A stretch of 64,000 bases of DNA from Eubacteriales bacterium (GTDB lineage: Bacteria; Bacillota; Clostridia; Lachnospirales; Lachnospiraceae). Both the position numbers and the translations under genes were made by a program. The notes below the pieces were generated by a model. It had not been told where the DNA came from and did not search any database. It saw nothing but the letters and a program-made list of their open reading frames with translations. Shown one piece after another: positions 1 to 7,916 of the stretch (positions within the stretch are counted from its first letter, which is position 1; each line of letters begins with the position of its first letter). The stretch spans positions 171,814-235,813 of the forward strand of contig JAUNPU010000001.1 of the NCBI GenBank assembly GCA_030536555.1. The letters run 5' to 3'.

Positions 1-450
1 TATGTGGCGACCGGGTTCCAGAAGTGGGGGATGACCACCTCCATGGTGGCGGCCATGATGATCCGTGATATGGTGTGCGGGGTGGAAAGTCCTTATGAAA
101 AGCTGTTTACACCTCAGCGAATCCACCCGGCTGCTGCGGCGAAATCAGCGGTGATTGACGTATGGAAAAGTGTGGCGGGGCTGACGCGGGGACTGTTTCT
201 GCCGTCAGGGAGAAAGACTTCGCCGGGAGAGCCGACCGGCGGCAGGCAGAATCCGTCAGGTGGCAGACAGCATCCGGCAGATAGGAGCAGTGGAGATTTT
301 TCCGGAACTCCCAGCCGCTGTCCGCATATGGGATGCGGGCTCAAGTGGAACCCGGATGAGGAGAGCTGGGACTGTCCCTGCCACGGATCCCGGTTTGACT
401 GCCATGGAAATCTGAAGGATGATCCGGCGCAGAGTGGGCTGGGGCGGTAA
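1..450 (+). CDS. FAD-dependent oxidoreductase with C-terminal Rieske [2Fe-2S] domain (3' part)
   Basis: The reading frame is open from the first base, so the gene starts outside the window; only about the last 149 codons are seen. The first residues (YVATGFQKWGMTTSMVAA) match the conserved end of a DadA/glycerol-dehydrogenase-like FAD oxidoreductase domain. A proline- and glycine-rich linker follows, and then a Rieske module with both ligand pairs: CPHMGC and, after WNPDEESWD, CPCHGSRFD. This arrangement is known from Firmicutes FAD oxidoreductases with a Rieske tail. The substrate cannot be told from this fragment. The stop is TAA at 448-450. Confidence 0.85.
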   Translation, partial: YVATGFQKWGMTTSMVAAMMIRDMVCGVESPYEKLFTPQRIHPAAAAKSAVIDVWKSVAGLTRGLFLPSGRKTSPGEPTGGRQNPSGGRQHPADRSSGDFSGTPSRCPHMGCGLKWNPDEESWDCPCHGSRFDCHGNLKDDPAQSGLGR

Positions 451-468
451 CCTGGCATTAACACCAGA

Positions 469-497
469 TTGACTTATATGCTTGTTTTTGCTATAAT
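469..497 (+). promoter_or_regulatory. Sigma-A promoter for the AbiE pair
   Basis: TTGACT (469-474) and TATAAT (492-497) are separated by 17 bp, 33 bp upstream of the abiEi start codon. This is close to consensus. No operator-like palindrome is obvious. Confidence 0.75.
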
Positions 498-529
498 ATT
501 AAGCATAGAAGTAAAAGGTGGTGAGATAT

Positions 530-1123
530 ATGAGTTATTCTCAAGAAATTTTGAGCCTTGCACAAGAAAATAACGGAATAGTTACGACAGCAATGGTTGT
601 CGATGCTGGTATTTCACGTGGATGCCTAAAATATTTAGCTGACAATGGTCGTTTGGAGCGAGTTACACGAGGCGTTTATATATTGCCCGAGGTTTGGGAA
701 GATGAGTTTGTTAATTTTCAAAGCCGGTATAAGCGGGGGATTTTTTCACTTGATACAGCACTGTTTTTATGTGATTTGACAGATCGGACACCGGGAAAGT
801 TTTATATGACGTTTCCGAGCACTTATAATCTTTCCGGTCCGAAATCAGAGGGGATTCTGTGCAACAGTGCAAAAGAACCATTGTACAGTCTTGGAATTGA
901 ATTGTTAAAAACCCCTGGAGGGAACCTTGTCAAAGTTTATGGCCCGGAGAGAACCTTATGTGATATTTTGCGTACAAGAAATCGCACGGATGTACAGATT
1001 GTATCAGAAGCATTTAAGAGATACACGGCGAGAGGAAATAAAAATATTCCAAGGCTTTCTGAATACGCACATATGTTGAAAGTGGAAGATAAGATCAGAG
1101 CTTATTTAGAGGTATTATTGTGA
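530..1123 (+). CDS. abiEi: AbiEi-family antitoxin (type IV toxin-antitoxin)
   Basis: A 197-residue protein with an N-terminal winged-helix segment (about residues 1-55, containing SYSQEILSLAQENNGIVTT and SRGCLKYLADNGRLERV). The AbiEi C-terminal domain follows, with FSLDTALFLCDLTDRTPGKFYM-like sequence at about residues 70-100. In this family the antitoxin represses its own operon and counteracts the nucleotidyltransferase toxin without direct binding. I chose ATG 530 over the in-frame GTG at 518 because AGGTGGTGAG sits just upstream of 530. The gene overlaps the toxin gene by 4 bp (GTGA), so the two are translationally coupled. It is AT-richer than its neighbours, which fits acquisition as a mobile defence module. 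Confidence 0.88.
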   Translation: MSYSQEILSLAQENNGIVTTAMVVDAGISRGCLKYLADNGRLERVTRGVYILPEVWEDEFVNFQSRYKRGIFSLDTALFLCDLTDRTPGKFYMTFPSTYNLSGPKSEGILCNSAKEPLYSLGIELLKTPGGNLVKVYGPERTLCDILRTRNRTDVQIVSEAFKRYTARGNKNIPRLSEYAHMLKVEDKIRAYLEVLL

Positions 1124-1962
1124 AAAATGCAATGCAGTTAAAGGCAGTTGTGAGGAAAATTGCGAAAGAGAAAAAGATATCTGCACAACTTGTACTTCAG
1201 AATTATATGTTAGAGAGATTTTTGGAACGGGTATCAGTATCGGAGTATCAGGACAATTTCATTATTAAAGGTGGCTTTCTGATTGCATCAATGGTTGGTT
1301 TGGATTCCAGAGCAACAATGGATATGGATGCAACCATTAAGAGATATCCGGTCAATGCAGAGACTGTTGAAAGAATGTTCATTGAGATTGCTGGAATTGA
1401 TTTGAAAGATGACATTGCATTTGACTTCAAAAGTATTGGAGAAATACGCGAGGGTGATGAATATACTGGCTATCGTGTGGCATTATCTGCAAATTTCCCT
1501 CCGATGGCAGTACCGTTAAAGCTGGATATTACTACTGGTGACAGGATTACACCAAGGGAAATAGAGTATGAATACAAGTTGATGATGGAAGATCGAAATA
1601 TTCATGTGCTTGCATATAATCTGGCGACAATACTGGCCGAAAAGTTAGAAACAGTCATATCCCGCGGAGATCAAAATACCAGACCAAGAGATTATTATGA
1701 TATCTATATACTTACAAAATTGCAGTCGGAAAATATTGATTTGGAAACTCTTGCATTTGCATTGAAAGCAACCGCAGAAAAAAGAGGTTCTACAACAATT
1801 ATATCTCGGTACCGTGAAATTATGAAAATGATACAAAATAGTGAAGTTATGAATCGCCAGTGGAAAAACTATCAGAAAGATTTCGATTATGCTACAGGAA
1901 TAGAGTTTAAAGAAACCTGTGATACGGTTGTTCGCATTATGATGAGTTTACCGGAAATATAA
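1120..1962 (+). CDS. abiEii: AbiEii nucleotidyltransferase toxin (type IV toxin-antitoxin)
   Basis: A 280-residue nucleotidyltransferase of the AbiEii/AbiGii family (DUF1814). The signatures are KGG at residues 50-52 and RATMDMD at 64-70, which supply the metal-binding aspartates D68 and D70. A conserved LAEKLETVISRG motif and RPRDYYDIYIL lie further on. Family members cause reversible growth arrest; related enzymes modify tRNA 3' ends. The start is a GTG overlapping the antitoxin stop. All visible motifs are intact, so the toxin is probably active. AbiE was first described as a phage abortive-infection system. Confidence 0.88.
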   Translation: MKNAMQLKAVVRKIAKEKKISAQLVLQNYMLERFLERVSVSEYQDNFIIKGGFLIASMVGLDSRATMDMDATIKRYPVNAETVERMFIEIAGIDLKDDIAFDFKSIGEIREGDEYTGYRVALSANFPPMAVPLKLDITTGDRITPREIEYEYKLMMEDRNIHVLAYNLATILAEKLETVISRGDQNTRPRDYYDIYILTKLQSENIDLETLAFALKATAEKRGSTTIISRYREIMKMIQNSEVMNRQWKNYQKDFDYATGIEFKETCDTVVRIMMSLPEI

Positions 1963-2083
1963 GGATAACCGTGAGATTAAAGATTTTACAATGTATGATG
2001 AGGCACTAACCTGGTACCCGGCAGACTGGACAGTAACCCGGCATTTCTCCGAAATCGGGTGCTTCCGGTTTCAGAGGTTGCGC

Positions 2084-2112
2084 TTGACATGTACAGGGAT
2101 GGTTCCTACAAT
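2084..2112 (+). promoter_or_regulatory. Sigma-A promoter for ogt
   Basis: TTGACA (2084-2089), a 17-bp spacer and TACAAT (2107-2112) lie 31 bp before the ATG of the methyltransferase gene. Confidence 0.7.
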
Positions 2113-2143
2113 AGGAGATAACAGGACAGAAAGGGGAACATTC

Positions 2144-2683
2144 ATGTACTACGGAACACATTATTTATCGCCGGTGGGAGAGATTTATCTGGCCTGCGAT
2201 GAGGAAAATATCATCGGTCTGTGGATCGAGAATCAGAAATATCTTGACAAAACCATGCCGGAAACTATAGTAGAAAAACCGGATATGCTTCCGCTGCAGA
2301 AGGCAGTTCAGTGGCTGGATTCGTATTTTGCAGGGAAGCGTCCGGAACTGTCTGAGCTGTCTTTGGCGCCTGTGGGCAGTGCATTCCAGCAGACTGTGTG
2401 GAAGATTCTGACGGAGATTCCTTATGGTCAGCTGACCACCTACGGGGCGGTTGCCGGGGAGACGGCGAGACGGCTGGGCAGGGAGCGGATGTCCGCCCAG
2501 GCGGTGGGCGGAGCCGTGGGACACAACCCGATTTCCATCATCATTCCCTGTCACCGGGTGGTGGGAGCAGGCGGCAGTCTGACCGGCTATGCCGGGGGAA
2601 TAGACAAGAAGATTCTGCTGCTGACACACGAAGGAGTGGACATGACAAAGCTGTCTGTGCCGAAGAAGGGGACAGCGCTGTGA
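2144..2683 (+). CDS. ogt: Methylated-DNA--protein-cysteine methyltransferase
   Basis: A 179-residue suicide DNA-repair enzyme that takes the alkyl group from O6-alkylguanine onto its own cysteine. The active-site motif PCHRVVG is present, with Cys136 as the acceptor. The preceding winged-helix segment (QQTVWKILTEIPYGQLTTYG...) and the RMSAQAVGGAVGHNP recognition region are intact. ATG 2144 is preferred because AGGGG lies at 2132-2136 and a consensus promoter lies upstream. The frame opens earlier, but without family similarity. It probably shares a transcript with the ZIP gene 49 bp downstream. Confidence 0.92.
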   Translation: MYYGTHYLSPVGEIYLACDEENIIGLWIENQKYLDKTMPETIVEKPDMLPLQKAVQWLDSYFAGKRPELSELSLAPVGSAFQQTVWKILTEIPYGQLTTYGAVAGETARRLGRERMSAQAVGGAVGHNPISIIIPCHRVVGAGGSLTGYAGGIDKKILLLTHEGVDMTKLSVPKKGTAL

Positions 2684-2732
2684 CAGGAGAAAACTGTTAT
2701 GAGGATGTGCTGTCGGAAAGGAAGGTTTATAC

Positions 2733-3512
2733 ATGAATGAGGCGATGTTTGAAATCTTGATCCCGTTTGTAGGGACATCTCTGGGAGCCGCCGGTGTGTT
2801 CTTTATGAAGGATGCCCTCAGCGATCTGGTGCAGCGGGCACTGACCGGATTTGCGGCAGGTGTGATGGTGGCGGCTTCGGTCTGGAGTCTGCTGATTCCA
2901 TCAATTGAGCAGTCGGCGGGGATGGGAAAGCTGTCCTTTATACCGGCGGTTGTGGGATTCTGGCTGGGAATCCTGTTCCTGCTGCTGCTGGACCATGTGA
3001 TCCCTCACCTTCATCAGAACTGCGATAAGGCAGAGGGACCGGTCTGCAAGTTCCAGCGGACCACCATGATGGTGCTGGCGGTGGCATTACATAATATCCC
3101 GGAGGGCATGGCAGTGGGCGTGGTCTATGCCGGATATCTGACTGGCAATGCGGAGATTTCCGCCATGGGTGCCCTGACCCTGTCTCTGGGAATTGCCATC
3201 CAGAACTTCCCGGAGGGAGCCATCATATCCATGCCCCTTCGGACGGAAGGAATGAGTAAGCCGAAGGCATTTTTGAGCGGGGTGCTGTCCGGAACCGTGG
3301 AGCCCATCGCGGCAATTCTGACCCTGATGGCGGCGGAGCAGGTGGTTCCGGCGCTGCCGTATCTGCTGAGCTTTGCGGCAGGCGCCATGCTGTATGTGGT
3401 GGTGGAGGAGCTGATCCCGGAGATGTCCGAGGGACGGCACTCCAATATCGGCGTGCTGGCATTTGCATTGGGATTCAGCTTTATGATGGTGCTGGATGTG
3501 GCACTGGGATAA
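2733..3512 (+). CDS. ZIP-family divalent metal transporter
   Basis: A 259-residue membrane protein with about eight hydrophobic segments. The metal-site motif in TM4 is HNIPEGMAVG (H120, E124), and TM5 carries QNFPEGAIIS (N158, E161). It matches bacterial ZupT/GufA-type ZIP proteins, which import zinc, iron or other divalent ions. A histidine-containing loop (HVIPHLHQNC, about residues 88-97) could bind metal. GGAAAGGAAGG lies upstream of the ATG. The gene ends in a 16-bp perfect hairpin shared with the convergent rubrerythrin gene. Confidence 0.88.
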   Translation: MNEAMFEILIPFVGTSLGAAGVFFMKDALSDLVQRALTGFAAGVMVAASVWSLLIPSIEQSAGMGKLSFIPAVVGFWLGILFLLLLDHVIPHLHQNCDKAEGPVCKFQRTTMMVLAVALHNIPEGMAVGVVYAGYLTGNAEISAMGALTLSLGIAIQNFPEGAIISMPLRTEGMSKPKAFLSGVLSGTVEPIAAILTLMAAEQVVPALPYLLSFAAGAMLYVVVEELIPEMSEGRHSNIGVLAFALGFSFMMVLDVALG

Positions 3513-3532
3513 GAGATTTTGTGAGAGAAAAT

Positions 3533-3570
3533 ACGGGAGGTATGGCAGAAGAATCTGCCATACCTCCCGT
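3533..3570 (-). terminator. Hairpin terminator between zip and rubrerythrin genes
   Basis: A perfect 16-bp stem (3533-3548 with 3555-3570) and a 6-nt loop. On the minus strand it is followed by a T-rich run (ATTTTCTCTC), so it mainly terminates the rubrerythrin operon. It can also act for the convergent ZIP transcript. Confidence 0.75.
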
Positions 3571-3588
3571 GGAATTTCATTTCTGGAA

Positions 3589-4644
3589 TCAGTAGTTCTC
3601 TTTGCGAACCTCAAAGAAGCTCTGCGGATGGTTGCATACCGGGCACTTGTCCGGAGCCTTGGTACCGATTACCAGGTGACCGCAGTTGCGGCACTCCCAC
3701 ATCTGTACTTCGCTCTTCTCAAATACCTGTGCAGTCTCGATATTCTTAAGCAGTGCACGATAGCGCTCCTCGTGAGCCTTCTCGATCGCTGCAACGCCGC
3801 GGAACTGCTCTGCCAAAGCATGGAAGCCTTCCTCGTCTGCTTCCTTTGCCATGCGGTCGTACATATCGGTCCACTCGTAGTTCTCACCGGCAGCAGCGTG
3901 CAGCAGGTTCTCAGCGGTATCGCCCAGCTCGCCCAGAGCCTTGAACCACAGCTTTGCATGCTCCTTCTCATTCTCAGCAGTCTGAAGGAATAATGCGGCA
4001 ATCTGCTCAAATCCCTGTTTCTTTGCCACAGATGCAAAATAGGTATACTTGTTTCTTGCCTGGGACTCGCCTGCAAATGCGTCCATCAGGTTTTTCTCGG
4101 TTTTGGTTCCGGCATATGGATTTTTAACCGGAACTTCCTCAGCTTTCCACTTCTCCATTGTTGTTCCCTCCGTGTTTTCATTGAATTTGATTGTATTAAG
4201 CAAATTATCCACAATGCCCTGCGGGACATCCGGATTACGCTTCAGGGTGGTTAAAAATGCTTTGGCGTTGCCGCTCTGCGGAAGCATAAAGCCTGCCTCA
4301 CGGTACAGATCCTCCGCCATAAAGCGGGCTGATCTGGCAACTGCGGCGCTTAATACGTCCGGCAGTGCTGATGCAATCTGCTCCTGTGCCGCTTTGCTCT
4401 GAATGAGAGAGCGAAGGGCAGCAACGACCTCATCGGTCTTGGGCTGCTGAGGCGGATATTCCTTCGGAACCAGCGAAATAGCGCCGGAAGGACATGCATC
4501 CGCGCAGGCTCCGCAGCCGATACACTTAGATACGTCAATGATACTGTTCTCTGTGTCGGAAGCGCCGGTAGGACAGACATAGAGACATAAGCAGTCTTTG
4601 GTGCAAAGACGGATATTCCTTACTGCATACTTTTCACCCATCAT
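3589..4644 (-). CDS. rbr: Ferredoxin-linker-rubrerythrin fusion
   Basis: A 351-residue reading frame. Residues 1-60 form a 2[4Fe-4S] ferredoxin: the second cluster motif, [12 protein letters not shown], is canonical, but the first is spaced unusually (C-x3-C-x-C-x3-CP). Residues 65-155 are a helical linker of unknown function. Residues 163-351 are a complete rubrerythrin: a diiron four-helix domain ([33 protein letters not shown]) and a C-terminal rubredoxin knuckle (CRNCGH, CPVCNHP). Rubrerythrin reduces hydrogen peroxide in anaerobes, and the ferredoxin part could feed it electrons. GGAGGG followed by ATG at 4158 gives a possible separate start for a 189-residue stand-alone rubrerythrin. 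The gene overlaps the rubredoxin stop by 4 bp. Confidence 0.88.
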   Translation of the reverse strand: MMGEKYAVRNIRLCTKDCLCLYVCPTGASDTENSIIDVSKCIGCGACADACPSGAISLVPKEYPPQQPKTDEVVAALRSLIQSKAAQEQIASALPDVLSAAVARSARFMAEDLYREAGFMLPQSGNAKAFLTTLKRNPDVPQGIVDNLLNTIKFNENTEGTTMEKWKAEEVPVKNPYAGTKTEKNLMDAFAGESQARNKYTYFASVAKKQGFEQIAALFLQTAENEKEHAKLWFKALGELGDTAENLLHAAAGENYEWTDMYDRMAKEADEEGFHALAEQFRGVAAIEKAHEERYRALLKNIETAQVFEKSEVQMWECRNCGHLVIGTKAPDKCPVCNHPQSFFEVRKENY

Positions 4645-5306
4645 ACCGTCCTCCTTTCTACCTTCTCGAACTTCCAGCTCGGGACCTTGCAGACCGGACA
4701 GAGCGCCGGAGCCTCATCACCTACATAGATGAAGCCGCAGATGGTGCAGACATAGACGCCGGTGTTCTCCAGCATGCTGTCGCCCTCCTTCTCGTAGCGG
4801 GACAGCAGTGAGTTCACCATCCGGGTTACCTTCTCGCTCCATACCAGAGCGCGCAGGGCACCACGGTCCGCCTCTTTGCCGGAAACGGCACTGGCGTAAG
4901 GAAAACCGCTTCCCAGGTCCTTCTCCACCAGCGCAAGAAGTGCTTCGGTGGAAGCATCCGCAACCGGTTCTGCCTTGGACCTGAAAAAGTCTGCCAGCTT
5001 CTCAAAGGACGCCTGCTGACCAGGCAGATACTGCTTCTCGCACCCCCGTGCAAGATTGGAGCAGATAATGCTCATCTCCATGGCAGACAGTTCCTTCTCC
5101 ACGTCTGGTGCCGAAAGAGCAGCATCCGGCTCCGCTGCCGGCTGATCGGACTTCTCACGAAAATCAGCTTTCCCGGCTCCGCACAGCGGACAGACCCAGG
5201 AATCCGGCAGATCCTCCCAGCGGGTACTGGCGGGGATGCCGGCACCGGGAATCCCTACTGCTTCATCGTATACGAATCCGCAGATGGAACATACATACTG
5301 TTTCAT
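4641..5306 (-). CDS. Rubredoxin with second C-terminal rubredoxin-like knuckle
   Basis: A 221-residue protein. It opens with a classical rubredoxin ([17 protein letters not shown] ... [13 protein letters not shown], about residues 3-48). An acidic linker and a helical region of about 110 residues follow, and it ends with a second two-knuckle iron site ([20 protein letters not shown]). The helical middle is not recognised. It probably donates electrons to the rubrerythrin encoded by the overlapping downstream gene. I placed the start at 5306, just after GGAGGGG; longer frames upstream would run through the promoter. A consensus promoter and a palindrome lie immediately upstream. Confidence 0.85.
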   Translation of the reverse strand: MKQYVCSICGFVYDEAVGIPGAGIPASTRWEDLPDSWVCPLCGAGKADFREKSDQPAAEPDAALSAPDVEKELSAMEMSIICSNLARGCEKQYLPGQQASFEKLADFFRSKAEPVADASTEALLALVEKDLGSGFPYASAVSGKEADRGALRALVWSEKVTRMVNSLLSRYEKEGDSMLENTGVYVCTICGFIYVGDEAPALCPVCKVPSWKFEKVERRTV

Positions 5307-5331
5307 AGTTATTGTTCCCCTCCTTTGCATG

Positions 5332-5365
5332 ATTATATCATAGTAAGTCACAAATGTCAGTGACT
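5332..5365 (-). promoter_or_regulatory. Promoter with overlapping inverted repeat, rubredoxin-rubrerythrin operon
   Basis: Read on the minus strand: CTGACA (5355-5360), a 17-bp spacer and TATAAT (5332-5337). The inverted repeat AGTCAC (5346-5351) and GTGACT (5360-5365) overlaps the -35 element. It is a plausible operator for a redox or peroxide regulator. The regulator is not identified, and the site does not match the PerR box well. Confidence 0.6.
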
Positions 5366-5400
5366 TTTCTGCGAAATCATAAGAAACGTAAGTCCCCTGA

Positions 5401-5760
5401 TCAGTGCTCGCCGCACTCGTCTGCGTGCTGATGCTCATGGCAGATGGAGCCGGTGGACTCTAACTCACCCTTCAGATAAGCCTCAACCGCAGCACGTGCA
5501 TCGCCGGTCACGCCGATGATCACTTCCACGCCGCGCTCATTGAAAATATCCACGGCGCCGCCGCCCATACCGCCGGAAATGATCACCTCAGCCCCGTTGT
5601 CAGCCAGGAAATTCGGCAGAAATCCCGGACGATGTCCCGGGTTCGGCACGCTGTTTTCTCCGGTAATCTGACCATGTTCAGCGTCAAAAAAGATAAAGTT
5701 CTCACAGTGACCAAAGTGACCGGCAACGGTCTTTCCCATAGCTGCTACAGCAATTTTCAT
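5401..5760 (-). CDS. NifX/NifB-type cofactor-binding protein (ORP-like)
   Basis: A 119-residue protein of the dinitrogenase iron-molybdenum cofactor family (PF02579). It has the typical start [19 protein letters not shown], the core [16 protein letters not shown] and a histidine-rich tail ([14 protein letters not shown]) that could bind metal. The organism shows no nitrogenase genes here, so it is not a nitrogen-fixation protein. It is the last gene of the operon with two MinD-like ATPases, an arrangement known from the orange-protein systems of anaerobes. Its role in metal-cofactor handling is inferred. Confidence 0.82.
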   Translation of the reverse strand: MKIAVAAMGKTVAGHFGHCENFIFFDAEHGQITGENSVPNPGHRPGFLPNFLADNGAEVIISGGMGGGAVDIFNERGVEVIIGVTGDARAAVEAYLKGELESTGSICHEHQHADECGEH

Positions 5761-5785
5761 AGTTAAAATCTCCTTTATATGTGTG

Positions 5786-6649
5786 TTATTTTTGAATAAT
5801 CTTCATGGTGCTGCAAAATACCTCATAGAGTGCATCCCGCGCGGGACAGTCAAAATCGGCGATGCTGACACCGGCATTGATGGCGCTGGATGCGGCTTTG
5901 TCGTAGGGAATCTTCCCCACAAAGTCAATGGTATGCTCCCGGCAGAACTGCTCAATGGAGGCAGTGATCTCCGGGCTGATATCCCACTTGTTGACGCAGA
6001 CGGCAGTCCTTGTCTGGAAAGTCTCTGCTGTCTGTATCAGGCGCTTTAAGTCGCTGAGACCTGACAGGGACGGCTCCGCCACAATCAGGACCAGATCCGT
6101 GCCGCTGACGGAGGAGATGACTGGGCAGCCGATGCCGGGAGAGCCGTCGATGACGGCAAGTTCTGTCTCCGGCGCAGCCTTCAGCATGGCAAGCTTGACT
6201 GCCGTGACCAGCTTTCCGGAATTGCCCCGGCCCATCTTCAGGGAGGCTGTGGAAAATACCGTGTCTTCCCGATACAGCGCCAGTGTTCCCGCCACATCCG
6301 GCTTCATGCTGACGGCCTGCGCCGGACAGACATGGGTGCAGACGCCGCAGCCTTCGCAGGAATACTCCCGGATCCGGCAGACAGTTCCCGTCTTTTCGAT
6401 GGCGTCAAAGCGGCAGTGCTCCATACAGATTCCGCACCCGCTGCAGAGACTTTCCTGTATGCAGGCCTTCTCCGAGCCGATGAAATCCGAGCACTCCGGC
6501 TCCGTCTTCATGGAAGTGACCAGGTGCAGATTGGGCGCATCCACATCGCAGTCGGCAATGGCCTTCGCCCGGGCAAACCGGATAAATGCTGCTGCCGTGG
6601 TGGTCTTGCCGGTGCCGCCTTTTCCGCTTAAGATCAGCAGTCGTTTCAC
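5786..6649 (-). CDS. MinD/Mrp-like P-loop ATPase with inserted 2[4Fe-4S] ferredoxin module (2)
   Basis: A 287-residue ATPase. The deviant Walker A motif SGKGGTGKTTT is at residues 8-18. DCDVDAPNLH follows, and then a ferredoxin insert carrying two clusters (CSGCGICMEHC and CEGCGVCTHVCP, about residues 69-112). Further on are the nucleotide-binding motifs VIDGSPGIGCPV and CVNKWD. It is a partner, about half identical in layout, of the ATPase encoded immediately upstream; the genes overlap by 4 bp. In Desulfovibrio two such ATPases belong to the ORP complex. Here they may form a heterodimer that delivers a metal or Fe-S cluster. Confidence 0.85.
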   Translation of the reverse strand: MKRLLILSGKGGTGKTTTAAAFIRFARAKAIADCDVDAPNLHLVTSMKTEPECSDFIGSEKACIQESLCSGCGICMEHCRFDAIEKTGTVCRIREYSCEGCGVCTHVCPAQAVSMKPDVAGTLALYREDTVFSTASLKMGRGNSGKLVTAVKLAMLKAAPETELAVIDGSPGIGCPVISSVSGTDLVLIVAEPSLSGLSDLKRLIQTAETFQTRTAVCVNKWDISPEITASIEQFCREHTIDFVGKIPYDKAASSAINAGVSIADFDCPARDALYEVFCSTMKIIQK

Positions 6650-7563
6650 TGGATGACACCTCCGATCTTCTCAAGAAGTTCTGCAAAATCTGCCGCAAAT
6701 TCCGGGTCAGACTCCACCGGAATACCGCCCTCAGCCGCCAGTCTCGCAAGCTTCTGGCTGAAGGAAATCCGCATCAGAACCGGAAGCTTCTGCTCCCTGC
6801 AAAAGGATTCCAGCGGCTCAAAGGGTGCATCCATCTTGTTGATGATGACGCCGCAGGGCTTGCCAAGCAGCGTGGCAAGCTCCCAGACCATGCGGAAGTT
6901 GTGGAATCCGAAGGCAGTGGGCTCCGCCACCAGCAGACAGCAGTCTGCATCGGCGATGCTCTCCATGACCGAGCAGGCACTGCCCGGCGGGCAGTCGATG
7001 ATGGTCAGAGGGAAGCCGTCGGTGGCGCTCCCCTCAGCGGACGAGGTGACGTCATCAACGGCGCTCCCCTCAGCGGACAGGGTGGCAGTCTGCGCCGCCG
7101 CGAATCCGGCTTTCAGGGCGCTGTGGATCACCGGAACTCCGGAAGCTTCTCCGGTGTTCAGCACTCCGGTGATGACCTGCAGGGGACCGTGATGTCCCTG
7201 CTCAATGTGCCCCACCGGGGAATCCATTTCGCTGATAGCCTGCTCCGGGCAGACCAGCATACAGCCGCCGCAGGAGTGACAGACATCGGCAAACAGCTTC
7301 GGCACACCCTTGATATAGACCAGGGCGTGAAAGCGGCAGAAGTCCACACAGGCGCGGCATCCGCTGCAGCGGTCTCCATCAAACTTCGGAAGTCTGGTAC
7401 AGACCGGAGTCTCCGTGACATGCTCCGGCTTTAAGAACAGCCGTCCGTTGGGCTCCTCCACATCGCAGTCGATGTAGACAGCATTTCCGGCTGTTACCGC
7501 CAGATTCACAGCAACCATGGTCTTTCCTGCGCCGCCTTTTCCGCTTAAGACCGCAACCTTCAT
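6646..7563 (-). CDS. MinD/Mrp-like P-loop ATPase with inserted 2[4Fe-4S] ferredoxin module (1)
   Basis: A 305-residue paralogue of the next ATPase: SGKGGAGKTMV at residues 7-17, DCDVEEPNG, clusters CSGCRACVDFC and CHSCGGCMLVCP, then IIDCPPGSACSV and IINKMD. It carries an extra 20-25 residue stretch rich in Ser-Ala-Glu-Gly just before the IIDCPPG strand. This comes from a DNA duplication of a 19-bp unit at about 7025-7043 and 7060-7078. The insertion is in frame and lies at a surface position in MinD folds, so the protein is probably functional. The gene overlaps its neighbours by 4 bp on both sides. Confidence 0.85.
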   Translation of the reverse strand: MKVAVLSGKGGAGKTMVAVNLAVTAGNAVYIDCDVEEPNGRLFLKPEHVTETPVCTRLPKFDGDRCSGCRACVDFCRFHALVYIKGVPKLFADVCHSCGGCMLVCPEQAISEMDSPVGHIEQGHHGPLQVITGVLNTGEASGVPVIHSALKAGFAAAQTATLSAEGSAVDDVTSSAEGSATDGFPLTIIDCPPGSACSVMESIADADCCLLVAEPTAFGFHNFRMVWELATLLGKPCGVIINKMDAPFEPLESFCREQKLPVLMRISFSQKLARLAAEGGIPVESDPEFAADFAELLEKIGGVIQ

Positions 7564-7916
7564 CGGATTCCATGAAAGCCTGCATGAAAATGAGTCAGTT
7601 CAGCAAGCTTTCCTTCCTTCTGTGCGGCTAAATTGGTCTCGGCATCGCTGCCTTCTGCCTTGTAAATGACCACATCCGCCGCCTTCAGTACTTCCGCCGC
7701 ATTCTCGCCGCAGCGGAAGGTGATCAGTGCCTGTGCATTCTGATCTGCCACGAACTGGGCTGCCTGAAGCCCGGCTCCGCCCTCCGCCTGTGCCGCCGGA
7801 TTCTCCAGAATATCCGTCTGTCCGGACTCTGTATTGCGGATCAGGAAGTAGGGCGCCCGGCCAAAGGACGGGCAGATATCAAGTTTATTTTCATCTAATG
7901 GAACAGCAATAATCAT
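7560..7916 (-). CDS. NifX/NifB-type cofactor-binding protein (second copy)
   Basis: A 118-residue PF02579 protein (MIIAVPLDENKLDICPSFGRAPYF, then AQALITFRCGENAAEVLKAA). It lacks the histidine-rich tail of the copy at 5401-5760 but ends in HFHAGFHGIR. It is translationally coupled on both sides (ATGA overlaps) between the DUF134 gene and the first ATPase. Having two different NifX-like subunits alongside two different ATPases suggests a hetero-oligomeric assembly. Confidence 0.8.
   Translation of the reverse strand: MIIAVPLDENKLDICPSFGRAPYFLIRNTESGQTDILENPAAQAEGGAGLQAAQFVADQNAQALITFRCGENAAEVLKAADVVIYKAEGSDAETNLAAQKEGKLAELTHFHAGFHGIR

Noticed and set aside
5306..5438. Longer rubredoxin frame starting upstream
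   Set aside because: The extension would cover the promoter and its palindrome, and the ATG at 5306 has an excellent GGAGGGG and the true rubredoxin N-terminus.
5401..7916. Nitrogen fixation cluster
   Set aside because: NifX-like domains alone do not indicate nitrogenase; no nifHDK or nifEN genes are present and the context is ORP-like.
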